DNA of 64,000 nt from Breviolum minutum Mf 1.05b.01. Taxonomy: Eukaryota > Sar > Dinophyceae > Suessiales > Symbiodiniaceae. The stretch's first letter is position 1. Each line of letters starts with the position of its first letter. Of this stretch, positions 33,271 to 44,449 are shown one piece after another. The notes under the pieces were generated by a model, which was not told where the DNA came from, did not search any database, and worked only from the letters and a program-made list of their open reading frames with translations. Position numbers and translations under genes: made by a program. The stretch is taken from the NCBI GenBank assembly GCA_000507305.1, contig DF239288.1, forward strand, positions 1 to 64,000, given 5' to 3'.

Positions 33271-34107
33271 TCTGCCACTAGCATCTCAACTTAGAGATAG
33301 CCGATAGCCAAGTAGTCCAGAAGAGTCCAAGACTTTCAAAACCGCAATCTCTCCTTACTCTGGCATCAAAACCAGCCTCATTTGTTGATGGCGATCTTAG
33401 GTTTTTTGACCGACGAAGCGGTTGTAGATGGCCGGCAGCGCATGTTGCAGAGATTTGTCGGGGGAATCTGGCGGAATGGATGGCGCCAGGGCCCCAAGCG
33501 ATTTGGCGGCTGGGATGAGTGGGATACCAGTTGTAGAATCAGGAAGGTCAATAAAGCCATCAAGAATCTGAAGAGTTCCACGATGTGCGTGTTGGGAAAC
33601 CTATGGGTTGTGGAGAATTCTGAATCAAGAAAACCTTGCCTTCTTACTTGAGTTTGTTCGCTCTTAGTCTTGGATCGCCGTGAGGGTCGCATACAGGCTT
33701 TCTCACTCTCCCACAGCTGCTGGTTTTGAGGTGGGCCTTTTTCCATTGTACCCCAGAGGAGGCCAGAGTCTGACCCATATTGAATTGAGACTTGCAGAAT
33801 CAGAAAGCCATTCTCGGCACTGCCTCAAACTCCTGCATTTTTGTGAGAGCAGCCTGCTCCATGAGTACACTATAAACCCCGCATGACAAGTGACAAGCAG
33901 GATGACAATCTTGATGAAAGTGAGCAGCACCATTAGCACCACACCATATCCCACCTGTGAGGCCGGTAATATCGAAGATAAAGCGACTTGTCCCAGTTGA
34001 AACACAAGAATCGCATGGCATCAGACATGGCTCATACCTGCACCCTTCCTCAGATGTAATTGCCAAGATCGCGCAACACGTGGGATTTGAAGAAACCTGA
34101 TTTCTTT

Positions 34108-34138
34108 ACGACATCACGACATCACGACATCACGACAT
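34108..34138 (+). repeat. Short tandem repeat ACGACATC x4
   Basis: Eight-bp unit repeated about four times, immediately before the ankyrin ORF. Confidence 0.85.
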
Positions 34139-34188
34139 GACGAATAGCATTGTAGGTCTTGTCCAAAGCATTGCATGTGACGCGTGCC

Positions 34189-34851
34189 ATGGAACCTGTG
34201 GATGTGACCTGGACCTCAATGGAGGACTTGAAAAAGGACATGGGATATTTGGATCCCGTGATTATGTGCATGAGAATAACCCTTCCAAGAAAAGGCTTGC
34301 CAGCAGGTTGGCATTTGTGCATGTCCAAGAAAGACTTGGGTGAAACTCTTCGCAAGGCCTATGCAGAATGGCCTGGGGAGGTCACCCTACGGTTTGAGGC
34401 TCCACTACCTGTGGATGAATTGGAAGGTCTTTCACCTCGATCAGCTGATGGGGTGCGTTTGGTAGATGCATCATACAAAGGTCAGATGGAAGAAGTCCAA
34501 CGTCTTTTGGATGTTGATGTTGATCCTGATCTGCGAGTACGTGTGAAAGGACGTAATTCTGCATTGAATATGGCAGCACGAGGTGGGTTTCTGGAAGTCA
34601 TGAAATTGTTGCTTAGCAGGCGGGCAGATCCCAACTCTCGAAATGATTTTCGAGAAACGCCTTTGCTTTGTGCAGCCAATCGAGCGAGAGGACATGCGTG
34701 CAGCTTGCTTTTAAATGCCAGGGCTGATCCATTGGCCTTAGACGAAAATGGTGACAACGCTTTGGATTTCCTGGGCCCGGGTGGCTCGGGTGAGTCCGAC
34801 AAAAAGAAACATTGCCGTGAGATACTCCAAGCAGCTGGCTGCCGAAGATGA
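34189..34851 (+). CDS. Ankyrin-repeat protein, intronless
   Basis: A 220-residue unbroken frame from the ATG at 34189. The N-terminal 75 residues (VDVTWTSMEDLKKDMGYLDP, CMSKKDLGETLRKAYAEWPG) are of unknown type. Residues about 88-200 hold ankyrin repeats: GVRLVDASYKGQMEEVQRLL, RNSALNMAARGGFLEVMKLL with LSRRADPNSRN, then ETPLLCAANRARGHACSLLL with NARADPLALDENG and a final partial repeat. Ankyrin stacks bind other proteins; no partner is indicated. The start could be further upstream if a preceding exon exists. The frame is unusually long for this region, so a retroposed origin is plausible. A weak spliced-leader resemblance lies at 34143-34160. Confidence 0.8.
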   Translation: MEPVDVTWTSMEDLKKDMGYLDPVIMCMRITLPRKGLPAGWHLCMSKKDLGETLRKAYAEWPGEVTLRFEAPLPVDELEGLSPRSADGVRLVDASYKGQMEEVQRLLDVDVDPDLRVRVKGRNSALNMAARGGFLEVMKLLLSRRADPNSRNDFRETPLLCAANRARGHACSLLLNARADPLALDENGDNALDFLGPGGSGESDKKKHCREILQAAGCRR

Positions 34852-34884
34852 CAAAAAGAGCTTGGAGTTGACACAGACTACACA

Positions 34885-36050
34885 GTGCCTACTGTTTGTA
34901 GGTTACTGAGCTTACTGAGCTTACTGATGCTTACTGTTTCGAGATTTCGGAGCAAAAGTGTGAGTTTGCATTGGTGTGAACTGACGAAAAGTGCAGTTGA
35001 CACTCAAGTCTCGGTCAACAGGTACCTGCCCAACGACGCCACGAATTGGTGCAACTTGTCGATGAAGGTCGGAGAGTTGTTTAGAAAAGGTTGGCATCGG
35101 TCAAAGTTTCAAAGGCTATGGCCACAGGCTACCAAAGGCCACAGAAACACTACGCAGCAAAACGCGGCAAACTGCAGCAAAGAAGATGTAGACATAAAGC
35201 AGAAGAATTTAGCCCGAGCAGCATAGCACCATACTGAATTTATAGGCTTGTCCGTTTGCCAGTGGACTCATTTGATCTCATTTGATCGGCGCAGGAGCTC
35301 GGTGGGCTGGTGTGGATTTTCCCACTGGGTACAATCAACATGTGCAAGCCATGCGCTTGACCATGGCCCACATCTCAGTCGACTCATGACCTGTCATGAC
35401 CTGTCATGACCTGTCATGACCTGTCAACCCCGAGTTGGTGAGGATCCAATCCCTTCGGAGCACAGGCCTCTTGTTTACTACATTGCCAGCACCTTGGATC
35501 TTCAGACACTGTGAAAAACAATGCTCATGTGACTCATGTATGCGCATTTCATATTGGTAATGAAAGCCCAAATCAAGGTGACAGCGCTTGCAATGCCAGC
35601 TCGCACCTCAGAAAGAGAGTACTTAAAGACTTTTGTGCAACAGTGGGGAGTTTTCTGATAATCGATGCAATTGGAAATGCAATTGGATCAAACAAGCATC
35701 ACCAAGCTGACATGGTTTGGGTGGAAGTGTTAGCCTTCAGATTGTCAACACTTACAACCTCGAGAAGCTGGGCTTCCAGAGGCATAGGAGCCCCTAGTGC
35801 AGCCACTCTTTAATTTAGCAAAATTCCCAATTTTACGATTTTGCTTGGAGTCTTAGAAATGTTTCATAGATGGATTTGTTATGATCTTTCAATCTTTGCA
35901 GATTTTTGTCCATGTTGTATTGACTTCGAGAGGAGTGGCACACTGTGGTATTGGTTGCGACGTGGGCGAGGAAAGAGAACCGGCCTTAGATCATGAGTGG
36001 AGAATCTCTATAGAATTGGTTCCAATATCCCTGGGTTTTGTGTTATGCTT
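34885..36050. other. Region with weak exon candidates
   Basis: Plus-strand pieces at 35080-35180 (GYGHRLPKATETLRSKTRQT or an overlapping frame) and 35710-35795 (GLGGSVSLQIVNTYNLEKLG) may be exons, possibly the 5' part of the hydrolase gene. 35386-35427 is a tandem repeat (see entry). The rest shows nothing recognisable. Confidence 0.3.
35386..35427 (+). repeat. Short tandem repeat CATGACCTGT x4
   Basis: Ten-bp unit repeated four times. Confidence 0.9.
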
Positions 36051-36056
36051 CGTGCA

Positions 36057-38092
36057 GGTGCTGGCTCCCAGCCGCCCATTGTGTTCTGCCACGGGGTGGG
36101 TGTGAACCTTCTCCCATACGTATCCCAGCTGCAGAAGCAAACATGCTAATACTTATGACTTGATGAAGCCGTGATGGCTTGCTGGCTGTCGATGCTTTGA
36201 GATGCTTGTGCATGGCTTTTCCATGCATGGTCTTGTCTGAGGTTCACTTCATCAACGAAGTTTTGAGGCCTCCGGGGTGCAGTCTAAGCGACCTTTGTGT
36301 GTGCTATGAAAACCTGTGTCAAACGTTTCTCGGTGAACTTGTCGTTGTAGCCACCAGGCAAGTTTCGAGGGGAAGGGACATTTTCCTGGTTTCCCTACCG
36401 CACATCTCGATGCGTATCAAGGAGGAGGGACGGCAGACGCAGCTCCACCATGCGGGATTTAAATGATAAATGATGGAAGTGGCGGTTCTGGTAAAAACTT
36501 TGCAATACTGGCCATGTTGATATTCAATGAAATTTCATGACACGTTGGCTATCAAATCATTGTGAATTGAAAGGATGTCCCTTCGTCTGCAGAGATGGTC
36601 GCCTGCCTGCGCGATATGCTGTTGAGCTGGGACCACACATCTGTCCGCTTCCTAGGTCAACTTGAAGCCAAGTGGCAGATGTTGTTCCGTTTTCTTTTGT
36701 CGTTTCTCAGCGCGTCTCACCCGGTCTCACCTGTCAAGGCTCATTTCGTTGGCCACTCGTTTGGATCCATTGTGGTGGCTTGGATGTGCCGAAATGCGAA
36801 GGACACCGTCCCATCCTTGGAAATGTAGAAATGCACGGCTGAGACCTGTGATTCAGTGGCATCCTGTGGTATCCAGTGGCATCGTCTGGCAGGTTGCTGT
36901 GGCAACATTCCTTGATCCAGTTTGCTTCCTGTTGATCAAGCCTGATGTTGGAACCTCTTTGCCGAAAGCGTGTCAACCATCAAGAGTCATGGGAACAAAG
37001 GAAGAGAATGGAAGCAGAAGTTGAATATCAGCAACATTCTGAGGTTTGCTACAACTTCATGTACCGGCAGCCAGAAACTGCCACACAGCTACTTATGCAT
37101 TACTTTGTCGCTCGGGAGCTGTACATCGCGCCGACTGGCTGCAAAGTTTGCCGAATTGTAATATCAAATGATAGATCTGATAGACTGATACTGTATCAGT
37201 TTCCGACCCGCTCAGATTCATCATCGGCCATACGAATGTACACATGACATCAAGCAATTGAAGCTACAAATTCCCATGTGATCACAGGCACAGCCTATCC
37301 AGAAACTTCTTTTGGTATCAGAATCTGCTGTGGCCAGAGGAGTGGGCAGCGTATTTTTGAGAGCCTTAGTGGTCTTAGTGGTTTTAGTCGTTCTCAGGAG
37401 CTGCAAGCACCATGCATGGTGATGCTCTCGGGTGAGGATTCCATCGTCAGAGCCCTGTTCCTGTCAGTGCTACAACGACGGTTGGGGCGATTTTTTTGTT
37501 TTTGAATTTCATTTCTTTTCTTCTCCTATCATCTATCAGAATCTATCTCTTCTTCTTCTTCTTCTCTCTTTTTCTTGACTCTCTCTCTCTCTCTCTCTTT
37601 CTCTTTTGTTTCCGGCAGCAGTAGCTGTGACTGGGATTGATATGGATTGATCTTTTGATGATAAATGATGATAAGATAAAGGACTTAGGACGATGCTCAG
37701 CCGTTTGCCTAGGTGCCAGCTCATTCCGAGACTTGGCCCAATCTCTGTTGATGAGATCAAAATGCTGACAATGTGTAGCCACATTTTGTGCACTTCGTCC
37801 TGTGTTGTCAGGCTTCGAGGAGCAGAAGCAGCATCACCTACAGAAATTACAAGTCTAAGCGTAGTACAGTAGTAGTAAAGAAAGACAGAAACAAAACACA
37901 GTCGAGAGCATCAATGGAAAGATATTTCAGTGGAAACGTGTCATGCGCACATTGTATCAACTCACTGAGGTGAGACGATACCTCACCGGTTGGATGCAGC
38001 GTCAAGGTGGAGACTCATTCAGGCTGCTGTGGTTTCCCAAAATGGGCCATGGAGAGATGAACTTTGGCCCTGTTGGGCCCGAAACTCATAAC
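36057..38092 (+). CDS. Alpha/beta-hydrolase fold enzyme
   Basis: At least nine plus-strand exons. 36057-36134 (QPPIVFCHGVGVNLLPYVSQ) carries the HG oxyanion region. 36371-36428 (GRDIFLVSLPHISMRIKEE). 36591-36828 holds two coding parts in one frame, EMVACLRDMLLSWDHTSVRF and AHFVGHSFGSIVVAWMCRNA; GHSFG at 36751-36765 is the nucleophile elbow. 36893-36948 (VAVATFLDPVCFLLIKPDV). 37044-37132 (CYNFMYRQPETATQLLMHYF). 37288-37350 (HSLSRNFFWYQNLLWPEEW). 37398-37450 (LQAPCMVMLSGEDSIV; Asp of the triad). 37812-37855 (GFEEQKQHHLQKLQ). 37971-38092 (RYLTGWMQRQGGDSFRLLWF, MGHGEMNFGPVGPE; catalytic His). Ser, Asp and His of the triad are all present in order. The LDPVCFLL and SRNFFWYQNLLWPEE blocks place it with a eukaryotic hydrolase/lipase group seen in fungi and algae. 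Substrate unknown. Confidence 0.85.
37548..37605 (+). repeat. TTC and CT-rich microsatellite
   Basis: (TTC)n followed by (CT)n inside the intron between hydrolase exons 37398-37450 and 37812-37855. Confidence 0.9.
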
Positions 38093-38281
38093 TTGCAGAG
38101 CAAATGCATCGCCTTACTGCCTTGCAAAATGCATCAAAATGCATCACTGCGCAGTGGAGTGGACACACACTCACCTCGAGGTTGGCTGCATGCAAGCGAA
38201 TTGTGGCCGAGATGATGTCACTGGAAGCACAGCTTCGAGTGGGACCGTTAGGGTAGGCCAGAGGTGCGTGTCTCGTGCCTG

Positions 38282-38302
38282 CCGTAGCCAAAAGACATCA
38301 AT
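38282..38302 (+). promoter_or_regulatory. Relict spliced-leader sequence 3
   Basis: CCGTAGCCA at 38282-38290 is an exact 9-nt match to the start of the dinoflagellate spliced leader, and TCAA occurs at the same spacing as in the leader's end. The middle has decayed. It ends 7 nt before the ATG at 38310. Confidence 0.65.
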
Positions 38303-38309
38303 ATCATCG

Positions 38310-38624
38310 ATGGACAGGATAGATTTATCTAACCCAGTTTGCATTGGCAGTGCATTGTTTCAAGACAGACACCCCATGAGTGCTGTGCCTCTGCAACTTT
38401 TTAAAGACTAGATAGACGACAGTTGACAGTTGAGATTTGCATTCTGGAGAACCTTCCAGAGTTCCTCTGACCTGGAGCCTGAGACTGAAAAAGGTCTTCA
38501 GGAGCCTGTTTCCGAGTGCACAAAGAAGAAAGTAGCAACAGCGGCAACAGTCAGGCATTCGGATTCGTTTGCAAGACAACGAGCTATTGCAGAACGGTTG
38601 CCAATATTGTGGCAATCGAACTAA
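38310..38624 (+). CDS. Start of a gene, unknown protein
   Basis: ATG at 38310 opens MDRIDLSNPVCIGSALFQDR, HPMSAVPLQLFKD before a stop at 38409, so the exon probably ends earlier. A second exon at about 38446-38622 reads RTFQSSSDLEPETEKGLQEP, VSECTKKKVATAATVRHSDS, ARQRAIAERLP. It begins only about 200 bp after the last hydrolase exon on the same strand, typical of tandem dinoflagellate genes. Not recognised. Confidence 0.5.
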
Positions 38625-38875
38625 AAGAGAGTCCAAAGAAACGTTGAAGATGTCAAGAAGATTGTCCATATCTGGACCGTGAGGGGAGCTCCAGCCTAAA
38701 CTAGGAACCGAGCAAAGATTCTGAGGAAATGACCAATGATTTTTAAAGATTTCCAGGTTTCTTTGAGCGATGTTTCACAGAAATGGTGACCTGCTCTTTG
38801 GACTTGCAGCATTTTGCAGCTCTTGGCTTCAAATATCTAGTGTTTTTGTAGCACCTTTTATGGCATTGTGCCACT

Positions 38876-39155
38876 ATGCTCTTTGAGGCCATCGTTACCC
38901 TAGTCCAGGCCACCTGCCAAAGTGCAGTGGTCTACGGCGCATGGCGTCGGCACCAGCGGGCCTGCTCCGCTTCTGAATTCTTTTGTGGGAAAGCTCGGGA
39001 AGCAGATCGGGACAGGGCTGCTTCGGCAGCGTGTTTCACTTGCAGCGCCGGGGGCCCAATTTTCGCGAAGCACGATCGAAGCACATGCGCCTATCATGTC
39101 CTTGTCATATTTATCAGCTTCCGGCAAGCCCGCTGGCCTTTCCTGAGCCTTATAT
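38876..39155 (+). CDS. Possible exon, frame uncertain
   Basis: Two plus frames are open. One gives VYGAWRRHQRACSASEFFCG, the other GKLGKQIGTGLLRQRVSLAA. Neither is recognisable. A GQGCFGSVFHLQRRG string in the third frame imitates a kinase loop (see rejected list). Confidence 0.25.
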
Positions 39156-39159
39156 GTAC

Positions 39160-39530
39160 GGCCCTACCGCCGCCAGCACCACATCAGCCCCAACATCAGC
39201 AGCAGATGTGCAACATGAGCACTAACAGGGCCACCAAAACCAGCACCAGCAGCAAAAGCGCCATCACCAGCAGCGCCACCAGCAGCATGACCAGAAGCAC
39301 CACCAGCAGCGCAGGAGCAACACCAGCATCATCATCAGCATCATCAACAACAACAGCAACAGCACCACCAAAGCCAGCAGCAACACCAGCATCATCAACA
39401 ACAACAACAACAGCAACAGCAACAGCACCACCAAACCAGCAGCAACACCAGCATCATCAACAGCAATAACAACAGCTACAGCAACAGCAGCAAGAACTGC
39501 AGCAACAGCAAGAGCAACAACAGCAGCACC
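39160..39530 (+). repeat. Imperfect CAG/CAC/CAA/CAT trinucleotide tract
   Basis: About 370 bp of ACC, AGC, AAC and ATC-type triplets, interrupted but strongly periodic. It opens false frames on both strands. Confidence 0.93.
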
Positions 39531-39539
39531 TCGGGGGGA

Positions 39540-42500
39540 TTGAGCCCAGGACCTCGGTTGTGGTCATGGTCGTGGTGGTCGGTGTGCTGGTGCTTGTTCT
39601 TGTGCTTGTGCTGGTGCTTGCGTGTGTGTGCGTGGGGTTTTAGGGGAGGCAAAACTCTCCAGAAGACAGTTCTCAGCTCCAGCACAGAACGTACAAGCAC
39701 CAGCGCATAACAGACAAGCAGCAACACCAAGCACCTTTTCATTGGACACGACAACAAGGCCGGCGGATTTTGTCATGCTCTTTCTATTTCAAAGCCGCCA
39801 AAATGGCTTGATGATGCACGTGTGAATCATCATCAAAGACTGACAGAAAAGGCTTGCGTATCATTTTTTGGTTGGCAAGTTTTTGAGGTGCTGGGGAAAG
39901 TATGGCCTTGAAGATTCCTCGCAAGGATGGCCCTTGCGCGTCCCAAAATGCACACGTCCTTGCGGAGGAGTACCGCCGGGCAAGTGGTTTGTGCGCCTTG
40001 CCATGCCGATTTTTCCCTATTTGATTAAAATATTAAGATGCCTTCACGATAGATTTTAAAAGGTCCCTTGGCATATTTCCAGAAGTTAGGTTCCAAAACA
40101 GTCGGTGCGGCATTTTTAGCGCGCGGTCTTTCAATAGATTTGTGCCTAGCTTTGTATGCATTGCCCACATTGCTATCAACGTCAGGCTTTTGACGACTCC
40201 ATGTCACCTTGTTTCACCTTCCGTCCATCATTCTTTCAAGACTTCACAAGCGCTGTCCAGCAGCGGCAGCTTTCATCTTTGTATTTCAGATCCTGAGGCC
40301 ATCCGAACTTGGTGGCGGCTTTGTGCCAGCTAGGGCCTTTCACGGTTTGGAACCTCGTGGTTGGCGTTCCTTGGCCGGTAGCAATGGTGGAGTTGAAACC
40401 GCTCCAACGGGCAGAGGCATCCGCGGTCGTGAGTTTATGTAGAGAGCCAGTCTCACGTTGGCCTTGGGTCAGCCTCAGGGTAATTGGGTAGGTGAGCTCA
40501 AGCCGTATGTTGATGGTACATGAGGGCATATGCTGGTGCCATATTGCCATGCCCCTCAAAGGTGGCCAAACAGTTGACGAGTGTGGTGACCTACTGCACT
40601 GCGATGCGCCACATCCTTTGGGATGTTCATGGCACGGATGCCGTGATCTCACTGCAACCTGATTTGCGCCTGGTCCTTCTGGACGTGTTCATGACCCCTG
40701 ACCCGAAACTGATTTGCAAACAGCGCCGAGTTGACCCACTTGGATTAGTAGCTTGATACTAGCTTACTAGCAATCTTAGCCATACATGGCGGACAGGCGT
40801 AGACATCTGGGACTTTGGTATTCGCGTGTTTGATCTTTGTATGTGCTTGGTTGATTTGTACGCTGTTTGTAAGACATGTGTCAACAAAGTACGCACGCTT
40901 CTGCTGGGCCTTGCAGCGATTTTTGTGGCCGCCTTTGAACAAATCAAGCATCTATACTGTGCAGCCGCATCGGACCATATCGCGCATTGGGTTTCCAATT
41001 TGATCGTCTCAGGAATTCTGGCGCCGTTTTTTCATTGCCGCCTGAGTTGCGTCGTGGTGGCAGTGGGAGGATGTGGCTTGGCTTTCATGACCGGCAGTTT
41101 GCGCATTGCATTGCGTACAAGTCGTTTTGACTTTCATATTTCCATGGGAATCGCGCGGGTGCGCGCCATGTTGCTGTTACAAGTTTGATTCATAGTGCTA
41201 TAGTTCTGAGTTCTGTGTGGTGCCAAGACAGACTTCAGCAGACCATCGCCACTGAGGAAAATTCTGGAAGATCTTGGAACAGCTGCTGCAGTGCGAATCA
41301 ACCACTTTGCAGCCGCCATTTTTTTGGCGCACAGTTTATGGCCTTCTGTTGGGCTCGAAGACGTTGAGCGCTCAACATGGCTTCAAAGCAAGCCAAAATT
41401 GCTGGAGTGTCTTAGCTACGATCCAACTCGTACTTTTCTTGGCAGTGTGCCGGTTTGTGATGTGATTTCTTCATTTGCGTGATGCTATCAAAATTTCTTG
41501 ATCAATCTGGGAAGCGTTTTCGAGTCCTGGTGAGGCTGATGTATCCCTTGGCCGGCTGTTGCCCAAACTCTTTGGCGGCAGCCTGTGCGGAGGTTCTTGC
41601 CGAGTTGGAAGCCATGGCATCGCCGCCTGCCATGCCGCCACCGCCACCGCTTCCGCCTTGCGCACCGCCGCCCCCGCCATGCCGACCGCAGTGGTAAAAA
41701 GAAATTGATGAAACTTCAGAAGCGCGCAAACTTCATCTCACGAACCGTTGTGATAACAAATTATGAATTTTCGCCTGTGAAAACTGGCTGTGATAAACTG
41801 GAATCAAGAGTCGGCATGTGTCCGAAATGCGTTTTTTTTTTTACAAATTGGCTTCCAGATATTTCATGCGGCCCAATGGCCCAATGGAGCATCAATTTCA
41901 TTGTGTCAATCTTCACTTTTGAACATTGCTTGAATTCGGTGTCAATATCGCATGGCTTGACTTATGAATCCACCGTGATTGTCAGACGGTTTATTGCATT
42001 TTTCCGCGTTTTTTATTGAACGGGCTTATGGCATTTTACTTGTTGACAGACGTTTGGTCAGCTACCAAGAAGATCCTGTTTCGTGGACCTCAGTTTGACC
42101 CTTCAGCAGCCAACCTCAACTATGTAGCATGGTGGACGACTTTTCGTTGGGCCATTTTTAAAGATCAAACACTTCGCAAAATCCAACTAGTTGCAAGAAG
42201 ACCTTTCACTTAGGCCTTCCAAGGGTCTAGATGCAAGAAAACGCAGGGTGTTACTTTGACAGTTTGACATTCCGTTTGGAGCACTGTAGCTTTCGGTTGC
42301 AGGTTGGAAAATGACGGAGGAGCCGCTCTCCCCCACTAGTGCCTTGATATGTGGGACACTCAGGAGAAACCAGAGAACTATTCCAACATCGCCGTCGCCA
42401 TGTCAATGTTGTTTTTTGTATCACAATCTATTTCTGTATTTCTGGAGGTCACTCCCTGCACAACTACAATCAGTCCCCACCAGTGGCTATCGTGCATGAA

Positions 42501-42860
42501 GCCCATTTGAACCGCCGGCCATCCAGCGCTAGGGCTCAGATTTTCACACCCTTGCGTAAGTGTATGCATTTAAAGTTTTTAAGGGAATCTGGAATCTTGT
42601 TTTCTGCCACAAGATGAAATATATGAAATTAGAGCTGTAACATCGCACTTCAATGTGGCTTTCTTGCGTTTGGGATTTTGAGGCAAAGCTTCCTCGGGTA
42701 TGGAAATGGGCCTGGGTGTGCTCCCCAAAGAGCCAGCGAATGAAGGTCCAAGAAAGACATTGGCTAAAGATATGAAGTGTGAAAAGATGAGGAGAAAAAC
42801 AAATGACATTTCCATCCAGTTCTTGCAGTTTGCAATTTGAGGTTGCCATACTCATTCTAC
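39540..42860. other. Largely unresolved region
   Basis: Minus-strand frames at 40652-40236 (DASARWSGFNSTIATGQGTP, KAATKFGWPQDLKYKDESCR) and 40207-40025 (KARHKSIERPRAKNAAPTVL, EPNFWKYAKGPFKIY) look protein-like and may be mobile-element remnants. Plus frames: 40826-41188 is hydrophobic (VRTLLLGLAAIFVAAFEQIK, LIVSGILAPFF); 41290-41480 reads LEDVERSTWLQSKPKLLECL; 41530-41695 ends in a proline-rich tail (MPPPPPLPPCAPPPPPCRP); 42045-42210 reads TDVWSATKKILFRGPQFDPS. None is recognised, and strand assignment is unsure. Confidence 0.3.
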
Positions 42861-42869
42861 TAGGACAGC

Positions 42870-44400
42870 AAGGGGAGGTTGCACCGATTCCCTGCAGCTT
42901 TACTCCGCAACTGGCAGGATGGCAGGAGACATGGTCTTGCGGCCAGGGTCAAGTTTGAAGCTCTGATCTTGCCGTGCGATGGACACGATGGACACGTAGC
43001 CCCTCAATTGATGCAATTTTTGAGGTACCATGACAGGACGAAGACTTTCGAAACCAGATGGGCTGGATGGTAAGGAACTTGGTGGTGGATATGTGATTGG
43101 AAGGTCCTGGCAGAATCACGCGGACATGTCGACATTTGAGATTTTGGGATGTCCGTGCGTCAGCGTGACGAGGCTACTCTCAAGACTTGCAGGCCGGATT
43201 CATACTGATGATACCGAGGTTGAACATCTTTTTTGCATTTTGCATCTTCAACCTGATGCAGATTTTGTTGTTACCTTGGCATTTGACATCGTATCAGATG
43301 TCGCAGGCCTCGGAGGGCATTGTCGAAGGAGGAAGCCGCGCCCCAAGCTGTGCAGCCGTGGTGACATGGCAGAAAGTTGTGTCTGAGGTCTTCGTGTTCT
43401 CTCAGAGGAGGAGGTTTTACAGCGAGCGTCAAATGCGCTTTCATACTTTAGGCGGTTTGGATTTGTCCATTGTGTCTGCACAATCAATCTATCAATCGAT
43501 ATGTAAAATTATGTAGGTGTCAGTCCTGAAGTACTGGAATCATGTGGATTTGATGGGAAAACCTGCCGGAGGGCCACTCGGCAGATCAACCGTCAAGCGC
43601 GTAGTGTTGAGGAAATGGCCAGGGGCCCGTTTCCAAATTTTGAGTTGACCGTGCGGGTCATTTGCTTGCAACGCTTGCACACACATCCCCGACAAGACTA
43701 GGAATCGGCCTTGGAACGCGCAAGACAGCGGAGAAAGTCTGAGGCGTGCACTGCACAGTTGAGGTTGAGGTATAGAGGTATACCGGTATACCCTAATCAT
43801 CGCGGCAGTGCATCAGCCATCGCTCAGCTGAAAAGGAGCCTCAACCGATCAAGAAATTGCTGGAACTCGAGGAACATGTCAAGCACTCAGGGTTTTGACT
43901 GACATTTCAGACGAAAGATGCAGCCCCGCCGTTTGTCTCAAATTTGGTGCGTTTGCATGCCAGGTGCTGTCAGACAATGAGGACTGAAAACCATTAAACA
44001 CACATCCCTCAACCAGATCAAAACCACCGTTGAGGGGTTTGTTTGACTTTCCCGCCATTACAGTACAGGTGTTTTTGATGGCCAAGCTGTGCTCTGGGTG
44101 GCGTCCAAGGAGCATGAGGTAGAACCAACTCCCAAAATGACTTTGGCTGAACGAATGGGCTACGGAGTTAGAGGAAAACAAATTGTTGCAGTCTCAGTGA
44201 CAAGGAGCAGGTGTGTGAAGCTTGTGCTGGTATGTATGCCCATGCATGAACATTTGAATCATGTGATGGCTGGTGGCCGAGTCAAAATGGAAGAAGACCC
44301 CACAACAGCCCAAGAAGAAAGGAGTCCGCACCCCAAATCTCAGCTGAGAGTTGAAAATACTCAGGGAAATTTTTACGAACTAAATTCAATGTTTTACTAA
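42870..44400 (+). CDS. Candidate exons, unknown protein
   Basis: 43030-43386 and 43300-43480 are overlapping open frames (LFCILHLQPDADFVVTLAFD; ASEGIVEGGSRAPSCAAVVT). 43822-43890 reads KEPQPIKKLLELEEHVKHSG. 44086-44205 reads LWVASKEHEVEPTPKMTLAE, RMGYGVRGKQIVAVSVTR. 44250-44370 reads NHVMAGGRVKMEEDPTTAQE. The last three are the most exon-like. Plus strand. No family. Confidence 0.35.
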
Positions 44401-44449
44401 TAGTCGTCGCTTAGCGGCTTAGCTGTTCGCAGCACTGTTTTTTGAGGGC

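Noticed and set aside
34143-34160. TAGCATTGTAGGTCTTG before the ankyrin ORF as a sixth leader relict
   Set aside because: Only about 8 of 21 matches without gaps; too weak to count.
38980-39070. GQGCFGSVFHLQRRG resembling a kinase glycine loop
   Set aside because: No following Lys, helix C or later kinase motifs; the other frames are equally open.
39476-39757. Minus frame with Leu runs and a His/Lys-rich segment
   Set aside because: Follows the edge of the CAG/CAA tract; low-complexity translation only.
41312-41334. GCCATTTT...GGCGCACAG resembling a spliced leader
   Set aside because: Needs a 3-nt and a 1-nt insertion, and the following ATG opens only nine codons.
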